64,000 nt of DNA from positions 115,638-179,637 of the forward strand of contig JAKLFC010000006.1 in the NCBI GenBank assembly GCA_022711405.1, in the 5' to 3' direction. Under the pieces are notes generated by a model. It saw nothing but the letters and a program-made list of their open reading frames with translations, did no database searches and was not told the DNA's origin. Of this stretch, positions 6,903-15,962 are shown one piece after another (the first letter of the stretch is position 1; each line of letters opens with the position of its first letter). The position numbers were made by a program, and so were the translations under genes. The stretch is from Bacteroidota bacterium (GTDB lineage: Bacteria; Bacteroidota; Bacteroidia; Bacteroidales; JAGONC01).

Positions 6903-9900
6903 ATGAAGATCATCCAAATCCGGTTTAAAAACCTGAATTCCCTGGTGGGAGAATGGTCCATCGACTTCACGTCACCCGAATATGTTGAAGATGGTATCTT
7001 TGCAATCTCCGGGCCGACCGGTTCGGGGAAATCCACCATCCTGGACGCCATCAGCCTTGCCTTATATGGTTGCACTCCAAGGCTGTCAACGATTTCCAAA
7101 TCAACCAATGAGATCATGTCGCGGCAGACGGGGGAGTGTTTTGCCGAAGTAGTGTTCGAAACGGATGAAGGACAGTTCCGTGCCCACTGGAGCCAGCACC
7201 GTGCACGAAACAAGGCAAACGGTGAACTTCAGAATCCAAGACACGAAATATCCGAAGAAGGATCGGGCCACATCCTGGCTTCCCAACTCAGAACAACAGA
7301 AGAAGTCGTGGTTTCTAAAACGGGTATGGACTTCAAACGTTTCACGCAATCCATGATGCTTGCCCAGGGAGGATTTGCCGCATTCCTTCAGGCCACGCCC
7401 GACGAACGCGCTCCCATTCTGGAACAGATTACAGGTACGGAGATCTATAGCTCTATCTCCAGGCATGTCTTTGAACGTCAAAAAGAAGAAAAAGGAAAAC
7501 TGGACGCCCTGAAAGCGGAAATGACCGGAATTGTACTATTAAGCCCTGAAGAGGAAGAACAGGTAAAAAAATCCCTGGAAGAGAAAAACGGGGAAAAAGA
7601 TACCCTGTCAGCAAAGATTGATCAGGTAGGTAAAGCCATTAACTGGCTGAATACGATCGGTGAACTTAAAAATGAACTGAAAAACATATCACTGGACCAG
7701 GAAAAGTTGGATCGTGAATTCATTGCATTCGGTCCACAAAAAGAAATTCTCAAAAGGGCTCTCAGGGCCCTTCCCCTTGATGCCAAATTTTCCGCACTAA
7801 CGGTCCTGAGGGATCTGCAAAAGAGGGATCTCGGGACACTGTCCGGTTTGCAACGGTCTCTTCCTGAACTGACAAAAGAACTGGAGACAGCACAGGAAAA
7901 TTTCAATCGGGCTGAAAAAGTGTATGGCGATGCAGAAAACGAAAGGAGTAAGCTTCTTAAATTAACCACCCGTGTAAGGCTGATCGATCAGGATATCGCC
8001 CAGAAAGAAGACGCCTTGGCTACTTTCAGATCACAGATCGCCACCTTCAACCGGGAAAAAGCAACGGAAGAGGCCAGGAAATCGAAAGCCTTATCGTCGA
8101 TCGGTCAATTAGGCCTGGAATTGAAGGATATTGATGCGTTCCTGGATGCTTATCAGCCGGATGCAGCATTAGTGAGCGAATTTTCAGGGATCCGGGCGTC
8201 CATTCAGGGCCTGCTGGAGTCCCAACGTGTCCTGGCTAAGGCAAGTAGTGATCTGTCTGCCCATGAACGATCCCTGGAAGAAAAGAAGAGCGAAATACAA
8301 AGGATTGAACTTGAACTGGCCCAGGCAAAAGAGACCCACAGGACGGACCAGCAAAACGTCACGGATGCACAGTTCACGATAGATCAGTTGCTTAACAAGC
8401 AGACAATCCAGGAAATCATCCGCAGAAAAGATGAGCTGTTGCTATATCTTGCTGAACTCAGGAAGATCGCCGACCTCGGGAGTGAACGGAATCAGCTGGA
8501 AGACGGTAAACCATGTCCGTTGTGCGGCTCGTTGCACCATCCCTTCGCGGAAGGCAATGTACCGCAGGCTACCGAATCAGAAAAGGAATTTGCAGCACTC
8601 ATACTTCTGATCAGAAAGCACGAAGAAGCTGATCAAAGGCTTTCACTCCTGATGAAACAAGAGTCCCAGTCGGCTTCTGCGGTCAACAGGAAACAGCAGG
8701 AGCTGGAGCTTGCCGTGCAATCAAGGTCAGGCATTGAAGAAAATATCGCAAAAGGCAAGTCTGAGGTAAAAAACACCGCCACGACCGCTGACAGGGCATC
8801 GGCAAACCTTGTTCAGCTGCTCGAACCGTTTGGTATGCAAAAAATTCCCGGTAATGAGTCAGAGGCTGCGTTTATGATGAAAAATCTGGAGGTTCGTAGG
8901 AATGAATGGCAAAAAAAATCAGCGAGGAAGACTGAGATTGACCGGCTGATCACATCAGAAAAAGCCATTATCGGTGCATCCGATATTATGATCACTTCAA
9001 AAGTGAAAGATATCATGGGAAAAGAAAAGGAATCCAGAGATCTGGAAACCTTGCTGAATAAGATCAGACAGGATCGGGCGAACCTGTTCGGGGATAAAGA
9101 TGTGGATGAAGAGGAAACACGTAACCTTAACAGGTTGAATGAAGCCAGGGATGTAAAAGATAGAATATCAGCATCATTCCATGCAAAGGAGAAGGAAATT
9201 GAATCGCACCACCAACGGATAAACAACCTGGCTAAAGAAATCCGGACCAGGAAAGCCAATCTTGAAAAGGATGAGAACCATTTTAAAGAAAACCTTCTTG
9301 CGAAAGGATTTGCGGACGAAAAGGAGTACCAAACCTGCAGCATTCCCGCTGAAGAAAGAGCAGAACTTGAGGAGAAGGATAATGACCTCAGGACAAGGCA
9401 GGTACAGCTGGCAACCCGAAGGAAAGAAAAAGATGACAGCCTTCAACGGGAGCAATCCAGAAAGCTGACAGAAGAAGGTATGGATACCCTGCAGGAGAAG
9501 CTTGGCCTGTTCAAGGCAAATCACACTGCCGTTGTTGAGGAGACCGGGGCGCTGAATCAGAAGCTGAAAGCAAATCAGGAAAACAGGGTCAGGGGGTCGG
9601 AAATCAGCCGCAGGATAGACCTGCAGGATAAAGAACACAAACGCTGGGCAGCGCTCAACGGATTGATCGGCTCTGCCGATGGAAAGAAGTACCGTAATTT
9701 CGCACAGGGACTAACGCTGGAGATCATGGTCTCCTATGCCAACATCCAGTTGGCAAAACTGAGTGACCGGTACCTGCTGACCCGTGACCGGGAAGATCCG
9801 CTTGAGCTGAAAGTGATCGACAATTACCAGGCGGGAGAGATCCGATCCACCAAGAATCTTTCCGGGGGGGAATCCTTTATTGTCAGTATGGCGCTGGCGC

Positions 9901-10169
9901 TTGGATTATCCGGGATGTCGAGCAAGAATGTCCGTGTGGATTCCCTTTTTCTCGACGAAGGCTTTGGCAGTCTGGATGAAGATGCGCTGGAGACGGCCCT
10001 GAGCACGCTGGCCAGCCTCCGCCAGGAAGGCAAGATGATCGGTGTGATCTCACATGTGGGCGCCATGAAAGAGCGCATCCATACCCAGATCGTAGTACGG
10101 CCGGTCAGGGAAGGGCGAAGCGCTCTCAGCGGGCCGGGATGCAATAAGATCGATGCAGATCATTCATAA
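6903..10169 (+). CDS. sbcC: Nuclease SbcCD subunit C (Rad50-type ATPase)
   Basis: This is a 1088-residue SMC-like ATPase. Walker A GPTGSGKST lies at residues 37-45. Two long coiled-coil arms flank the zinc-hook CPLC at about residue 538, the ABC signature LSGGES at about 984 and Walker B SLFLDEGFGSLDEDAL at about 1014. It partners SbcD. The hook dimerises two molecules through Zn2+ and the ATPase gates the nuclease. The length and motif order are complete, with no sign of damage. Confidence 0.97.
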   Translation: MKIIQIRFKNLNSLVGEWSIDFTSPEYVEDGIFAISGPTGSGKSTILDAISLALYGCTPRLSTISKSTNEIMSRQTGECFAEVVFETDEGQFRAHWSQHRARNKANGELQNPRHEISEEGSGHILASQLRTTEEVVVSKTGMDFKRFTQSMMLAQGGFAAFLQATPDERAPILEQITGTEIYSSISRHVFERQKEEKGKLDALKAEMTGIVLLSPEEEEQVKKSLEEKNGEKDTLSAKIDQVGKAINWLNTIGELKNELKNISLDQEKLDREFIAFGPQKEILKRALRALPLDAKFSALTVLRDLQKRDLGTLSGLQRSLPELTKELETAQENFNRAEKVYGDAENERSKLLKLTTRVRLIDQDIAQKEDALATFRSQIATFNREKATEEARKSKALSSIGQLGLELKDIDAFLDAYQPDAALVSEFSGIRASIQGLLESQRVLAKASSDLSAHERSLEEKKSEIQRIELELAQAKETHRTDQQNVTDAQFTIDQLLNKQTIQEIIRRKDELLLYLAELRKIADLGSERNQLEDGKPCPLCGSLHHPFAEGNVPQATESEKEFAALILLIRKHEEADQRLSLLMKQESQSASAVNRKQQELELAVQSRSGIEENIAKGKSEVKNTATTADRASANLVQLLEPFGMQKIPGNESEAAFMMKNLEVRRNEWQKKSARKTEIDRLITSEKAIIGASDIMITSKVKDIMGKEKESRDLETLLNKIRQDRANLFGDKDVDEEETRNLNRLNEARDVKDRISASFHAKEKEIESHHQRINNLAKEIRTRKANLEKDENHFKENLLAKGFADEKEYQTCSIPAEERAELEEKDNDLRTRQVQLATRRKEKDDSLQREQSRKLTEEGMDTLQEKLGLFKANHTAVVEETGALNQKLKANQENRVRGSEISRRIDLQDKEHKRWAALNGLIGSADGKKYRNFAQGLTLEIMVSYANIQLAKLSDRYLLTRDREDPLELKVIDNYQAGEIRSTKNLSGGESFIVSMALALGLSGMSSKNVRVDSLFLDEGFGSLDEDALETALSTLASLRQEGKMIGVISHVGAMKERIHTQIVVRPVREGRSALSGPGCNKIDADHS

Positions 10170-10270
10170 ATTCAGTACCTTTAATCCAGTCTTGTGAGGT
10201 AAATCACACTGGGATTCAGTAGAAAATTGAACGATGGCTCGAAAGTTCCATTTTATTAGTTGAAACAAAC

Positions 10271-11323
10271 ATGGACCTGCCCCTGAAGAAAGACCTGCCC
10301 GTTCATTTGCTTGCAGCATGTTTCAACAACACGTCTGCGACGTATAAGTTCTACTGGTTATTGTCCATTCTTCAATCGGTCGAAAGGGGTGAAAGAGTCA
10401 TTCTGAAAAAAAACCTTTTTGCCAGGATGATTTCCAATGCCTGGTTCACTGTGAATTATTTTCATATTTCTTTCGGGAAGCAGGACAGGCTGCAGCGGGC
10501 AATTGAGCTGGTCAGGGAATTAGAATCACTGAACATTGATGATGACAGAGAACTTATTTTCAGTACCCTGGCCGGTACGACCAGGCTGGAAACACTGGAA
10601 CAGCTGAAATATTTTAATAATCAGGTCCCTCACTGGTTCATCAGTCCCTGGTTTCCGAAACTCAATAAAAATGATATTTACCAGGCTTCCCAGAACTTTG
10701 AAAACAACTGCTTATACGCCTTGCATCATGGTTATATCAGGATCAATCCTGCCTGGGAGGATTATCTCACCGATAACGGAAGAATATTAAAGGATTTTTG
10801 TTACTGGAACCTGGCTTCGTTCCTGCAGTCAAAAAATCCCAGTGTTCCGGACATCCCGAACAAGCTGATCAAGCCCGCAACACGGATCAGCCTGACGAAG
10901 CAGCGCACTGATTTCTGGGATATCGTGATCAGGGAACTGGGCTCCGTTGACTGTATTTACACCGGAGCCAGGCTGACAATCGGAAAGTACGATGTTGAGC
11001 ATTTCATTCCGTATTCCTTTGTTTCGCATGATCTGATGTGGAATTTGATACCGGCGGATCCTTCGTTCAATAGCTCAAAGAGCAACCGGCTGCCTCCCCT
11101 GGAGAGATATTTCAGTTCATTTTACCATTTGCAGCGCACTGCCATTGATATTGTCAGGGACAAGAATCCGAAGAACAGGTTCCTGGAAGATTATCTGACC
11201 ATTTTTCCGGACCTGGATGAAATCCGAAATCTGCCTGAAAATTTTACTAAAGACAAATTCAGAGGACAGCTTCAACCGCTGATCAAAATAGCTTCCAACA
11301 ATGGATTCGAATTTCTTGAATGA
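10271..11323 (+). CDS. HNH endonuclease domain protein
   Basis: The protein has 350 residues. Residues about 1-215 are an all-alpha-looking region I do not recognise. Residues about 225-275 hold an HNH-type core with DVEHFIPYSFVSHDLMWNL and then FNSSKSNRLPP, including the expected catalytic His and two Asn. The spacing resembles the HNH folds of large nucleases such as Cas9, but no RuvC domain or CRISPR array is present. It lies 101 bp after sbcC and upstream of a HIT gene. A role in DNA restriction or defence is plausible but not shown. Confidence 0.75.
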   Translation: MDLPLKKDLPVHLLAACFNNTSATYKFYWLLSILQSVERGERVILKKNLFARMISNAWFTVNYFHISFGKQDRLQRAIELVRELESLNIDDDRELIFSTLAGTTRLETLEQLKYFNNQVPHWFISPWFPKLNKNDIYQASQNFENNCLYALHHGYIRINPAWEDYLTDNGRILKDFCYWNLASFLQSKNPSVPDIPNKLIKPATRISLTKQRTDFWDIVIRELGSVDCIYTGARLTIGKYDVEHFIPYSFVSHDLMWNLIPADPSFNSSKSNRLPPLERYFSSFYHLQRTAIDIVRDKNPKNRFLEDYLTIFPDLDEIRNLPENFTKDKFRGQLQPLIKIASNNGFEFLE

Positions 11324-11374
11324 TGTACCCCGATTTCTATGATTAGCTTATTATCAATTCATTGAACCAGGATC

Positions 11375-11785
11375 ATGACTGAACCGAATCATCAAAATAA
11401 ATCAGATCAACTCCCAGACTGCCCATTTTGTCATCCGTTTGAAAGAACAGACGTAATCATGGAATCCGATTCCGCTTATGCCATTTATGATAAGTTTCCT
11501 GTGAGCAGGGGTCATATACTCATCATTCCCAAAAGACACTGTGCCGACTATTTTGATTTGGACTTCAGTGAACAGTCCGCATGTTGGGTCCTGCTCAACG
11601 AAGTGAAGGAGATCATTGAAAATAAATTTCATCCGGATGGATTCAACATTGGCATCAACATTAACGAATCAGCCGGACAAACAATCTGGCATGCCCACAT
11701 TCACCTGATCCCACGTTACCTTGGTGATGTTGTTGAACCGAGAGGCGGGGTGCGGGGGGTGATTCCGGAGAAGAGGGAATATTGA
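11375..11785 (+). CDS. HIT family nucleotide hydrolase
   Basis: The protein has 136 residues. The histidine triad reads HAHIHLIPR, and a CPFC motif near the N-terminus probably binds zinc. The protein ends in GGVRGVIPEKREY, a conserved tail of bacterial Hint/Fhit-like proteins. Members hydrolyse AMP-lysine/AMP-NH2 or dinucleoside polyphosphates; the exact substrate cannot be read from sequence. It is placed between two HNH genes, all on the plus strand. Confidence 0.92.
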   Translation: MTEPNHQNKSDQLPDCPFCHPFERTDVIMESDSAYAIYDKFPVSRGHILIIPKRHCADYFDLDFSEQSACWVLLNEVKEIIENKFHPDGFNIGININESAGQTIWHAHIHLIPRYLGDVVEPRGGVRGVIPEKREY

Positions 11786-11855
11786 TCGGTAAATTACTCG
11801 ATGTACAAAATAGGATGTATTTTAGATGAAAATTACTCTCACTGTTATTTTTTCG

Positions 11856-11863
11856 TAATATTG
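11856..11863 (+). promoter_or_regulatory. TAATATTG, promoter-like box shared with sbcD
   Basis: The 13-mer TCGTAATATTGAT occurs at 11853-11865 and at 5618-5630, ending 35 and 36 nt before the respective start codons. TAATATTG differs from TAnnTTTG at one base. It may be a shared promoter or operator. Confidence 0.35.
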
Positions 11864-11900
11864 ATCAGCCCTTATCGATAAGCTATCAAATGAATTATTC

Positions 11901-12794
11901 ATGAATCCTGATCAGGAAATCAGAATAGCAGCATTCAACTGGCTTTCAGAGAAAAAGGCCTTTTATGATGATGTCTTCCCACGGGATATCCTTGCAAAAG
12001 GATTTGAATTCAAAGGGGAACGAATTCCATTGTTGGGTCCTCAGGGTATATTCAAACCCAGGATGATGGAATTGCCGCTTTCGATCACTACTGCACCTGG
12101 TGGGCCTTACGACGATAGTTTTGGACAGGATAATTTCCTTCGTTACCGTTATCGAGGAACAAATGTTTTTCACAGAGATAATGTCGGATTGCACGAAGCC
12201 ATGATTCACAATGTCCCTTTGGTTTACTTCCATGGTATCGTTCCTGGCAAATATTTGGCCGAATGGCCAGTCTATATCATTGGAGATGATCCTGGTGCAT
12301 TGACGTTTAAAGTGGCCATGGATATTATGAACTTCCTCCCACAACCGGAGGATGTTCTAAGTGACAATGATGTGGCCCGGCGTGCGTATATTACTTCTAC
12401 CATTAAGGTACGGTTACATCAGAGGAGTTTCAGGGAAAAGGTGATCCATGCGTATCAATCCCAATGCGCATTCTGCAGGTTGAGACACGTGGAGCTTCTC
12501 GATGCCGCACACATTATCCCGGACAATGAACCTGATAGCCGCCCTACTGTAGATAATGGTTTATCTCTGTGTAAAATCCATCATGCTGCGTTTGATAAAT
12601 ATATTCTTGGTGTTTCTCCGGATTATTACATTAAGGTCCGCTCAGATGTTTTAGATGAAAATGATGGGCCAATGCTTGTACATGGATTGAAGGAGATGCA
12701 TAACCAGCGAATCATTATTCCCCGCAAGTTTGAACTACAGCCAAACAAAGAATTCTTGGAGAGGAGGTTTGAGAAGTTTAAGAAAGTTGGCTAA
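11901..12794 (+). CDS. HNH restriction-type endonuclease (HNH_2 family)
   Basis: The protein has 297 residues. The C-terminal half holds a clear HNH_2-type core: YQSQCAFCRL (CxxC), LLDAAHIIPDNEPDSRPT, then VDNGLSLCKIHHAAFDKYILGV. The N-terminal ~165 residues are a separate domain (about EFKGERIPLLGPQGIFKPR and TTAPGGPYDDSFG). They may recognise modified DNA or another target, as in other two-domain restriction proteins; this is inference. No methylase is nearby, so a modification-dependent or free-standing nuclease is more likely than a classical restriction pair. Confidence 0.85.
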   Translation: MNPDQEIRIAAFNWLSEKKAFYDDVFPRDILAKGFEFKGERIPLLGPQGIFKPRMMELPLSITTAPGGPYDDSFGQDNFLRYRYRGTNVFHRDNVGLHEAMIHNVPLVYFHGIVPGKYLAEWPVYIIGDDPGALTFKVAMDIMNFLPQPEDVLSDNDVARRAYITSTIKVRLHQRSFREKVIHAYQSQCAFCRLRHVELLDAAHIIPDNEPDSRPTVDNGLSLCKIHHAAFDKYILGVSPDYYIKVRSDVLDENDGPMLVHGLKEMHNQRIIIPRKFELQPNKEFLERRFEKFKKVG

Positions 12795-12857
12795 AAATTA
12801 GTTAACATCCCAATGATTTTTTTCTCGACTTCATTCATAACCTTCTTGCTGCATTGC

Positions 12858-12963
12858 CTTACCCCGGTCTTCAGACCGGGGACTCCCAGAAGCCAGCCAG
12901 CTAGCAGTAACTTACCCCGGTCTTCAGACCGGGGATGACACGCAGCCAGCCTGGTTAAAGGGC
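12858..12963 (+). repeat. Left direct repeat flanking the AbiE cassette
   Basis: The repeat is about 106 bp. It holds two copies of the perfect hairpin CCCCGGTCTTCAGACCGGGG separated by CTCCCAGAAGCCAGCCAGCT, and ends CAGCCTGGTTAAAGGG. It is almost identical to 14533-14637 in the same orientation. Confidence 0.9.
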
Positions 12964-12974
12964 AAAAGGGAACC

Positions 12975-13778
12975 TTAATCAAACCGGCTGAAATCAAACG
13001 CCCCCATATATTCTGAAAATGTCCGGATCTTTGAAATATCCTTCTTGTCGAACAACATGTGTTCGCAGTCGAATTTTTTCCGGTCGGCTAAGTTCCTGGC
13101 TTTTGCAGCATTCAAAAGAGATGCTTTTAGTTGTGAGGGATTGCTTATTTGGCATTTAGCATCAAGATACATGAAATCTGGGGTTGCAAAATCGATAAGG
13201 GTTACTACATCATAAAAATCCCGGTCCTTTTTCCGCTTGATTGCAGCTGCTATCTTAGTGGAAAAAAGTATGTCCAGGGGAACAGTTTTAACAGGAGTAA
13301 CTATGCCAAAACCAACCAATGTTCTGATGTCCGGCTGATAATCGAAGTTATGCGGTTCGGCTTCAATTTTAATGAAGAATTTTGATTCCTTTTGCTGGCT
13401 CAATCCCAATTTGTACCTGAGTTCAGGAAAAACAAAAACTCTGCGAAAAGCCTTTATGTGCTGATCCTTCATCCTGTCCGTGATAATAACATCGTATCCT
13501 GATAATCGTAAATCATATTCAACCTGCGACGTCATCTCAAGAAATTGTTCCCGTGTAAAGTTGAAGCAATCAAAATCAAGGTCTTCAGAAAAACGCTTAA
13601 TACCATAAAAATAACGAAGTGCTGTACCACCCAGGAAAGAGATCTTTTCCGCAAATTTTCCTGAAAAAACCGATTGCAGCATGTAATGATGCAGGTACTC
13701 TTTTACCATCGGATCGTAAAACTCCGGCCGTTGCAATTCCTTTGGGTATTGCCTGACGATTTCATTGAGAGCGATCAT
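12975..13778 (-). CDS. abiEii: AbiEii/AbiGii-type nucleotidyltransferase toxin
   Basis: This 267-residue protein belongs to the DUF1814 nucleotidyltransferase-like toxins. The active-site motif GGTALRYFYGIKRFSEDLDFD is split here as GGTALRYFYGIKRFSED then LDFD, and a downstream KRKKDRDFYDVV block is also present. AbiEii toxins act in type IV toxin-antitoxin systems that cause phage abortive infection; some relatives transfer nucleotides to tRNA ends. The start codon overlaps the AbiEi stop as ATGA, so the two are translationally coupled. The cassette is flanked by direct repeats. Confidence 0.88.
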   Translation of the reverse strand: MIALNEIVRQYPKELQRPEFYDPMVKEYLHHYMLQSVFSGKFAEKISFLGGTALRYFYGIKRFSEDLDFDCFNFTREQFLEMTSQVEYDLRLSGYDVIITDRMKDQHIKAFRRVFVFPELRYKLGLSQQKESKFFIKIEAEPHNFDYQPDIRTLVGFGIVTPVKTVPLDILFSTKIAAAIKRKKDRDFYDVVTLIDFATPDFMYLDAKCQISNPSQLKASLLNAAKARNLADRKKFDCEHMLFDKKDISKIRTFSEYMGAFDFSRFD

Positions 13779-14407
13779 AGGTTATACATTTTTTGAACAC
13801 ACCTGATCCTTTTTTCCAGCGCCTTGTTATTGAAACGCTTCAGGTATCCTTCCATCTTTTTCCAGTCCACCTCTTCCTCCAGCACAATCTCGTTGAAACG
13901 GATCTCCGAAATTTCCTCCTCCGACGTATAGTAACTGTAAATGTAAAGAAAATCCAGGATCGCCTTCTCCCTGCCGGCGATCAGGAAATTCCTGCTGGTA
14001 CCGTTCACCATCATTTCCTTTAATTCATAACCAAAAAAGTATTCAGGGCTGATCGAATAGTACGTGTATGTACGGTTTATACAACGGAAACGCATTGTTT
14101 TTCTCGTTGTCATGGATGTTGAATCCACAATATGTTCGGGTATCAGCCCATAAAATAACAGCGCTTCCTGATGGCTGATATAGGAAGGAGCGTAGATCGT
14201 ATTTGCTACAAGATAATGATAATCGGTTATGGATGTGAACTCCTTGAAACAATACCATTTATTCCTCAGCTTATAAATATATCCCTTCTTTTGCCAGTGC
14301 AAAAGGTTGTCAGTGTTGAAATCAGGAAACACCAAACGAACGTGACCCACAGAGAAAATGCCCTGCTGAAAAAAAGCCTCTTTAAATTGCAGAAAGCTTA
14401 TATTCAT
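13775..14407 (-). CDS. abiEi: AbiEi-type antitoxin / winged-helix repressor
   Basis: The protein has 210 residues. The N-terminal region is a winged-helix-like segment (FSVGHVRLVFPDFNTDNLLHW, KGYIYKLRNKWYCF) typical of AbiEi antitoxins. A C-terminal domain with ISHQEALLFYGLIPE and GREKAILDFLYIY follows. AbiEi neutralises AbiEii and represses its own operon by binding inverted repeats at the promoter. A matching inverted repeat is present at 14424-14445. The gene is first in the operon. Confidence 0.85.
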   Translation of the reverse strand: MNISFLQFKEAFFQQGIFSVGHVRLVFPDFNTDNLLHWQKKGYIYKLRNKWYCFKEFTSITDYHYLVANTIYAPSYISHQEALLFYGLIPEHIVDSTSMTTRKTMRFRCINRTYTYYSISPEYFFGYELKEMMVNGTSRNFLIAGREKAILDFLYIYSYYTSEEEISEIRFNEIVLEEEVDWKKMEGYLKRFNNKALEKRIRCVQKMYNL

Positions 14408-14423
14408 GTCATATTATTTCTAA

Positions 14424-14445
14424 TTATCCGCAAATATACGGATAA
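14424..14445 (-). promoter_or_regulatory. abiE promoter -7 box inside a perfect inverted repeat (likely AbiEi operator)
   Basis: TTATCCG (14424-14430) and CGGATAA (14439-14445) form a perfect 7-bp inverted repeat. The 8-bp spacer is CAAATATA, which on the minus strand reads TATATTTG, an exact TAnnTTTG box. Transcription would start near 14424, about 17 nt before the abiEi ATG. Confidence 0.7.
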
Positions 14446-14532
14446 AAAGAAATAAAATTTACCTTTAGGTCAAAAAAATTATGCGGTCAAGTATCGAACC
14501 TGGAATAAAACATAACCTGTTTGCTAAAGTAA

Positions 14533-14637
14533 CTTACCCCGGTCTTCAGACCGGGGACTCCCAGAAGCCAGCCAGCTAGAAGTAACTTACCCCGGTCTTC
14601 AGACCGGGGGTTACCCGCAGCCAACCTGGTAAAAGGG
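14533..14637 (+). repeat. Right direct repeat flanking the AbiE cassette
   Basis: This is the partner of 12858-12963, with the same order of two CCCCGGTCTTCAGACCGGGG hairpins and the same connecting sequence. It differs at only a few bases (CTAGAAG versus CTAGCAG, GGGTTACCC versus GGATGACAC). Confidence 0.9.
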
Positions 14638-14859
14638 CTTTAGCCCGAAACAAAAACAGCTCCTTTCAGGTTTAGGGCTAAAGCCAGGTAATCTCCTTTC
14701 CCTCCTGGCCCCGGCGCTGAAGCGCGGGGTAAGTTATAACATGGTTCTGGGTTTTGAAGCAAAAAATATGAATTATTGAGTCCCGACTTCGCCGTGAGTA
14801 TGCTAAAATAATCCTAAAAACGTTATATCTTCGTAAAGGATTAATTTAACAAACGGAAT
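14638..14859. other. Gene-free stretch with stacked hairpin repeats, then promoter for the 14860 gene
   Basis: Just after the right repeat come GGGCTTTAGCCC, GGGCTAAAGCC and CCCCGGCGC...GCGCGGGG, all self-complementary or mutually complementary. They extend the repeat-rich edge of the AbiE cassette. TATCTTCG at 14826-14833 is one base off the TAnnTTTG box and stands 26 nt before the next ATG. Confidence 0.5.
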
Positions 14860-15309
14860 ATGAAACGGATGCTCTGCCTTTTACCGCTGATCTTCATCCT
14901 CGGATTCAACACGTTACGCGCCCAGGACAGGCCATTCGGTCTGGGCCTCATGTTTGGTTACCCGACCGGGATCAGCCTTAAATACTGGATCGATGATAAA
15001 CAGGCAATCGACGGGGGCATTACCTGGTCATTCTATCATGACGGATACTTCCAGGTCCATTCGGATTACCTGCGCCACGCCTACGTCATTGACGTGAACA
15101 CCGGGAAACTGCCTTTTTATTACGGCCTCGGGGCCCGACTGGGCTTTGGACATAACGTCCACTTCGGAGCCCGCGTACCCCTGGGAATAGAATACATTTT
15201 TCAGAATGAGCCTATCGACATCTTCTTTGAACTGGTGCCCGGGATGGAGTTCCTCCCGGAACCCGACTTTTCATTCGAAAGCGTGATCGGCTTCCGCTAT
15301 TTCTTCTGA
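14860..15309 (+). CDS. Secreted/outer-membrane hypothetical protein (149 aa)
   Basis: A Sec signal peptide covers residues 1-21 (MKRMLCLLPLIFILGFNTLRAQ), with cleavage near RA|Q. The mature part is short and rich in alternating aromatic and glycine-rich strands (GLGLMFGYPTGISLKYW, FYYGLGARLGFGHNVHFGARV) and ends in Phe (GFRYFF). This layout fits a small outer-membrane beta-barrel. No enzymatic motif is seen. It is convergent with the following gene, with only 5 nt between them. Confidence 0.65.
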   Translation: MKRMLCLLPLIFILGFNTLRAQDRPFGLGLMFGYPTGISLKYWIDDKQAIDGGITWSFYHDGYFQVHSDYLRHAYVIDVNTGKLPFYYGLGARLGFGHNVHFGARVPLGIEYIFQNEPIDIFFELVPGMEFLPEPDFSFESVIGFRYFF

Positions 15310-15314
15310 GATCC

Positions 15315-15836
15315 CTATTGCGGCTTTTTCTTTGAAACGCCCACAACTGCATTGCCCTCTCCACCCATCACAGATAAAGCCAGATCTCCCGACTCCCATG
15401 TAATGCTTCCGCCCTGCCCTGCCATATCCATGAATACGGTCTGCATTCCTTTTGCTTTCAGCATGTCGTTGTATTTTTTGAATGCATCCGCCGGCACTTC
15501 TTCATAAACAACGGTCCAGATGTACATCTCCGGGTGATCGCTGACCGTTACGCCTGTGATCTTGCCATAGGTGAACTCAGGTATCTCTGCAGGTGCATCT
15601 GCAGGCCATTTGTTGGCACTGGCATCGACGTGAGTTGTTACATCCCCTGAATGGATGGTGGCACCCTGGTTCGACAGATTCACATCAGCATCCTCACCCG
15701 TGCCCTGCTCAATGGCTTGTTCCATGGCCTGTTCGGCCGTCTTTTGGCCTGCATTCCTGCAGGAATGGTTCATCATGGAAAATGTAAGGAATAACAATGT
15801 AATTCCCGTAACAAGAAGGTAGTTCTGTTTTTTCAT
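15315..15836 (-). CDS. Membrane-anchored or secreted hypothetical protein (173 aa)
   Basis: The N-terminus has a hydrophobic segment, residues about 7-20, followed by NHSC. This is a weak lipobox, so a lipoprotein is possible. A low-complexity Ala/Glu/Gln stretch (AEQAMEQAIEQGTGED) follows. The folded part, about 65-170, has KWPADAPAEIPEFTYGKI and a GGSITWESGDLALSVMGG strand pair. I do not recognise the family. Confidence 0.6.
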   Translation of the reverse strand: MKKQNYLLVTGITLLFLTFSMMNHSCRNAGQKTAEQAMEQAIEQGTGEDADVNLSNQGATIHSGDVTTHVDASANKWPADAPAEIPEFTYGKITGVTVSDHPEMYIWTVVYEEVPADAFKKYNDMLKAKGMQTVFMDMAGQGGSITWESGDLALSVMGGEGNAVVGVSKKKPQ

Positions 15837-15962
15837 GGATCAGAAAATTTAATGAATGGATAGGATTGCGTTTATTTGACAAATGTAAAGAAGATCTTAC
15901 CTATTTTCAAGAAAACATCGTCTTAAAAACAGGCGGAAAAAAATTTCCTTATATAATGGGAT

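Noticed and set aside
10271..11323. Possible Cas9 or IscB relative because of its HNH core
   Set aside because: It has only 350 residues, no RuvC motifs, no arginine-rich bridge helix, and no CRISPR array or guide RNA nearby.
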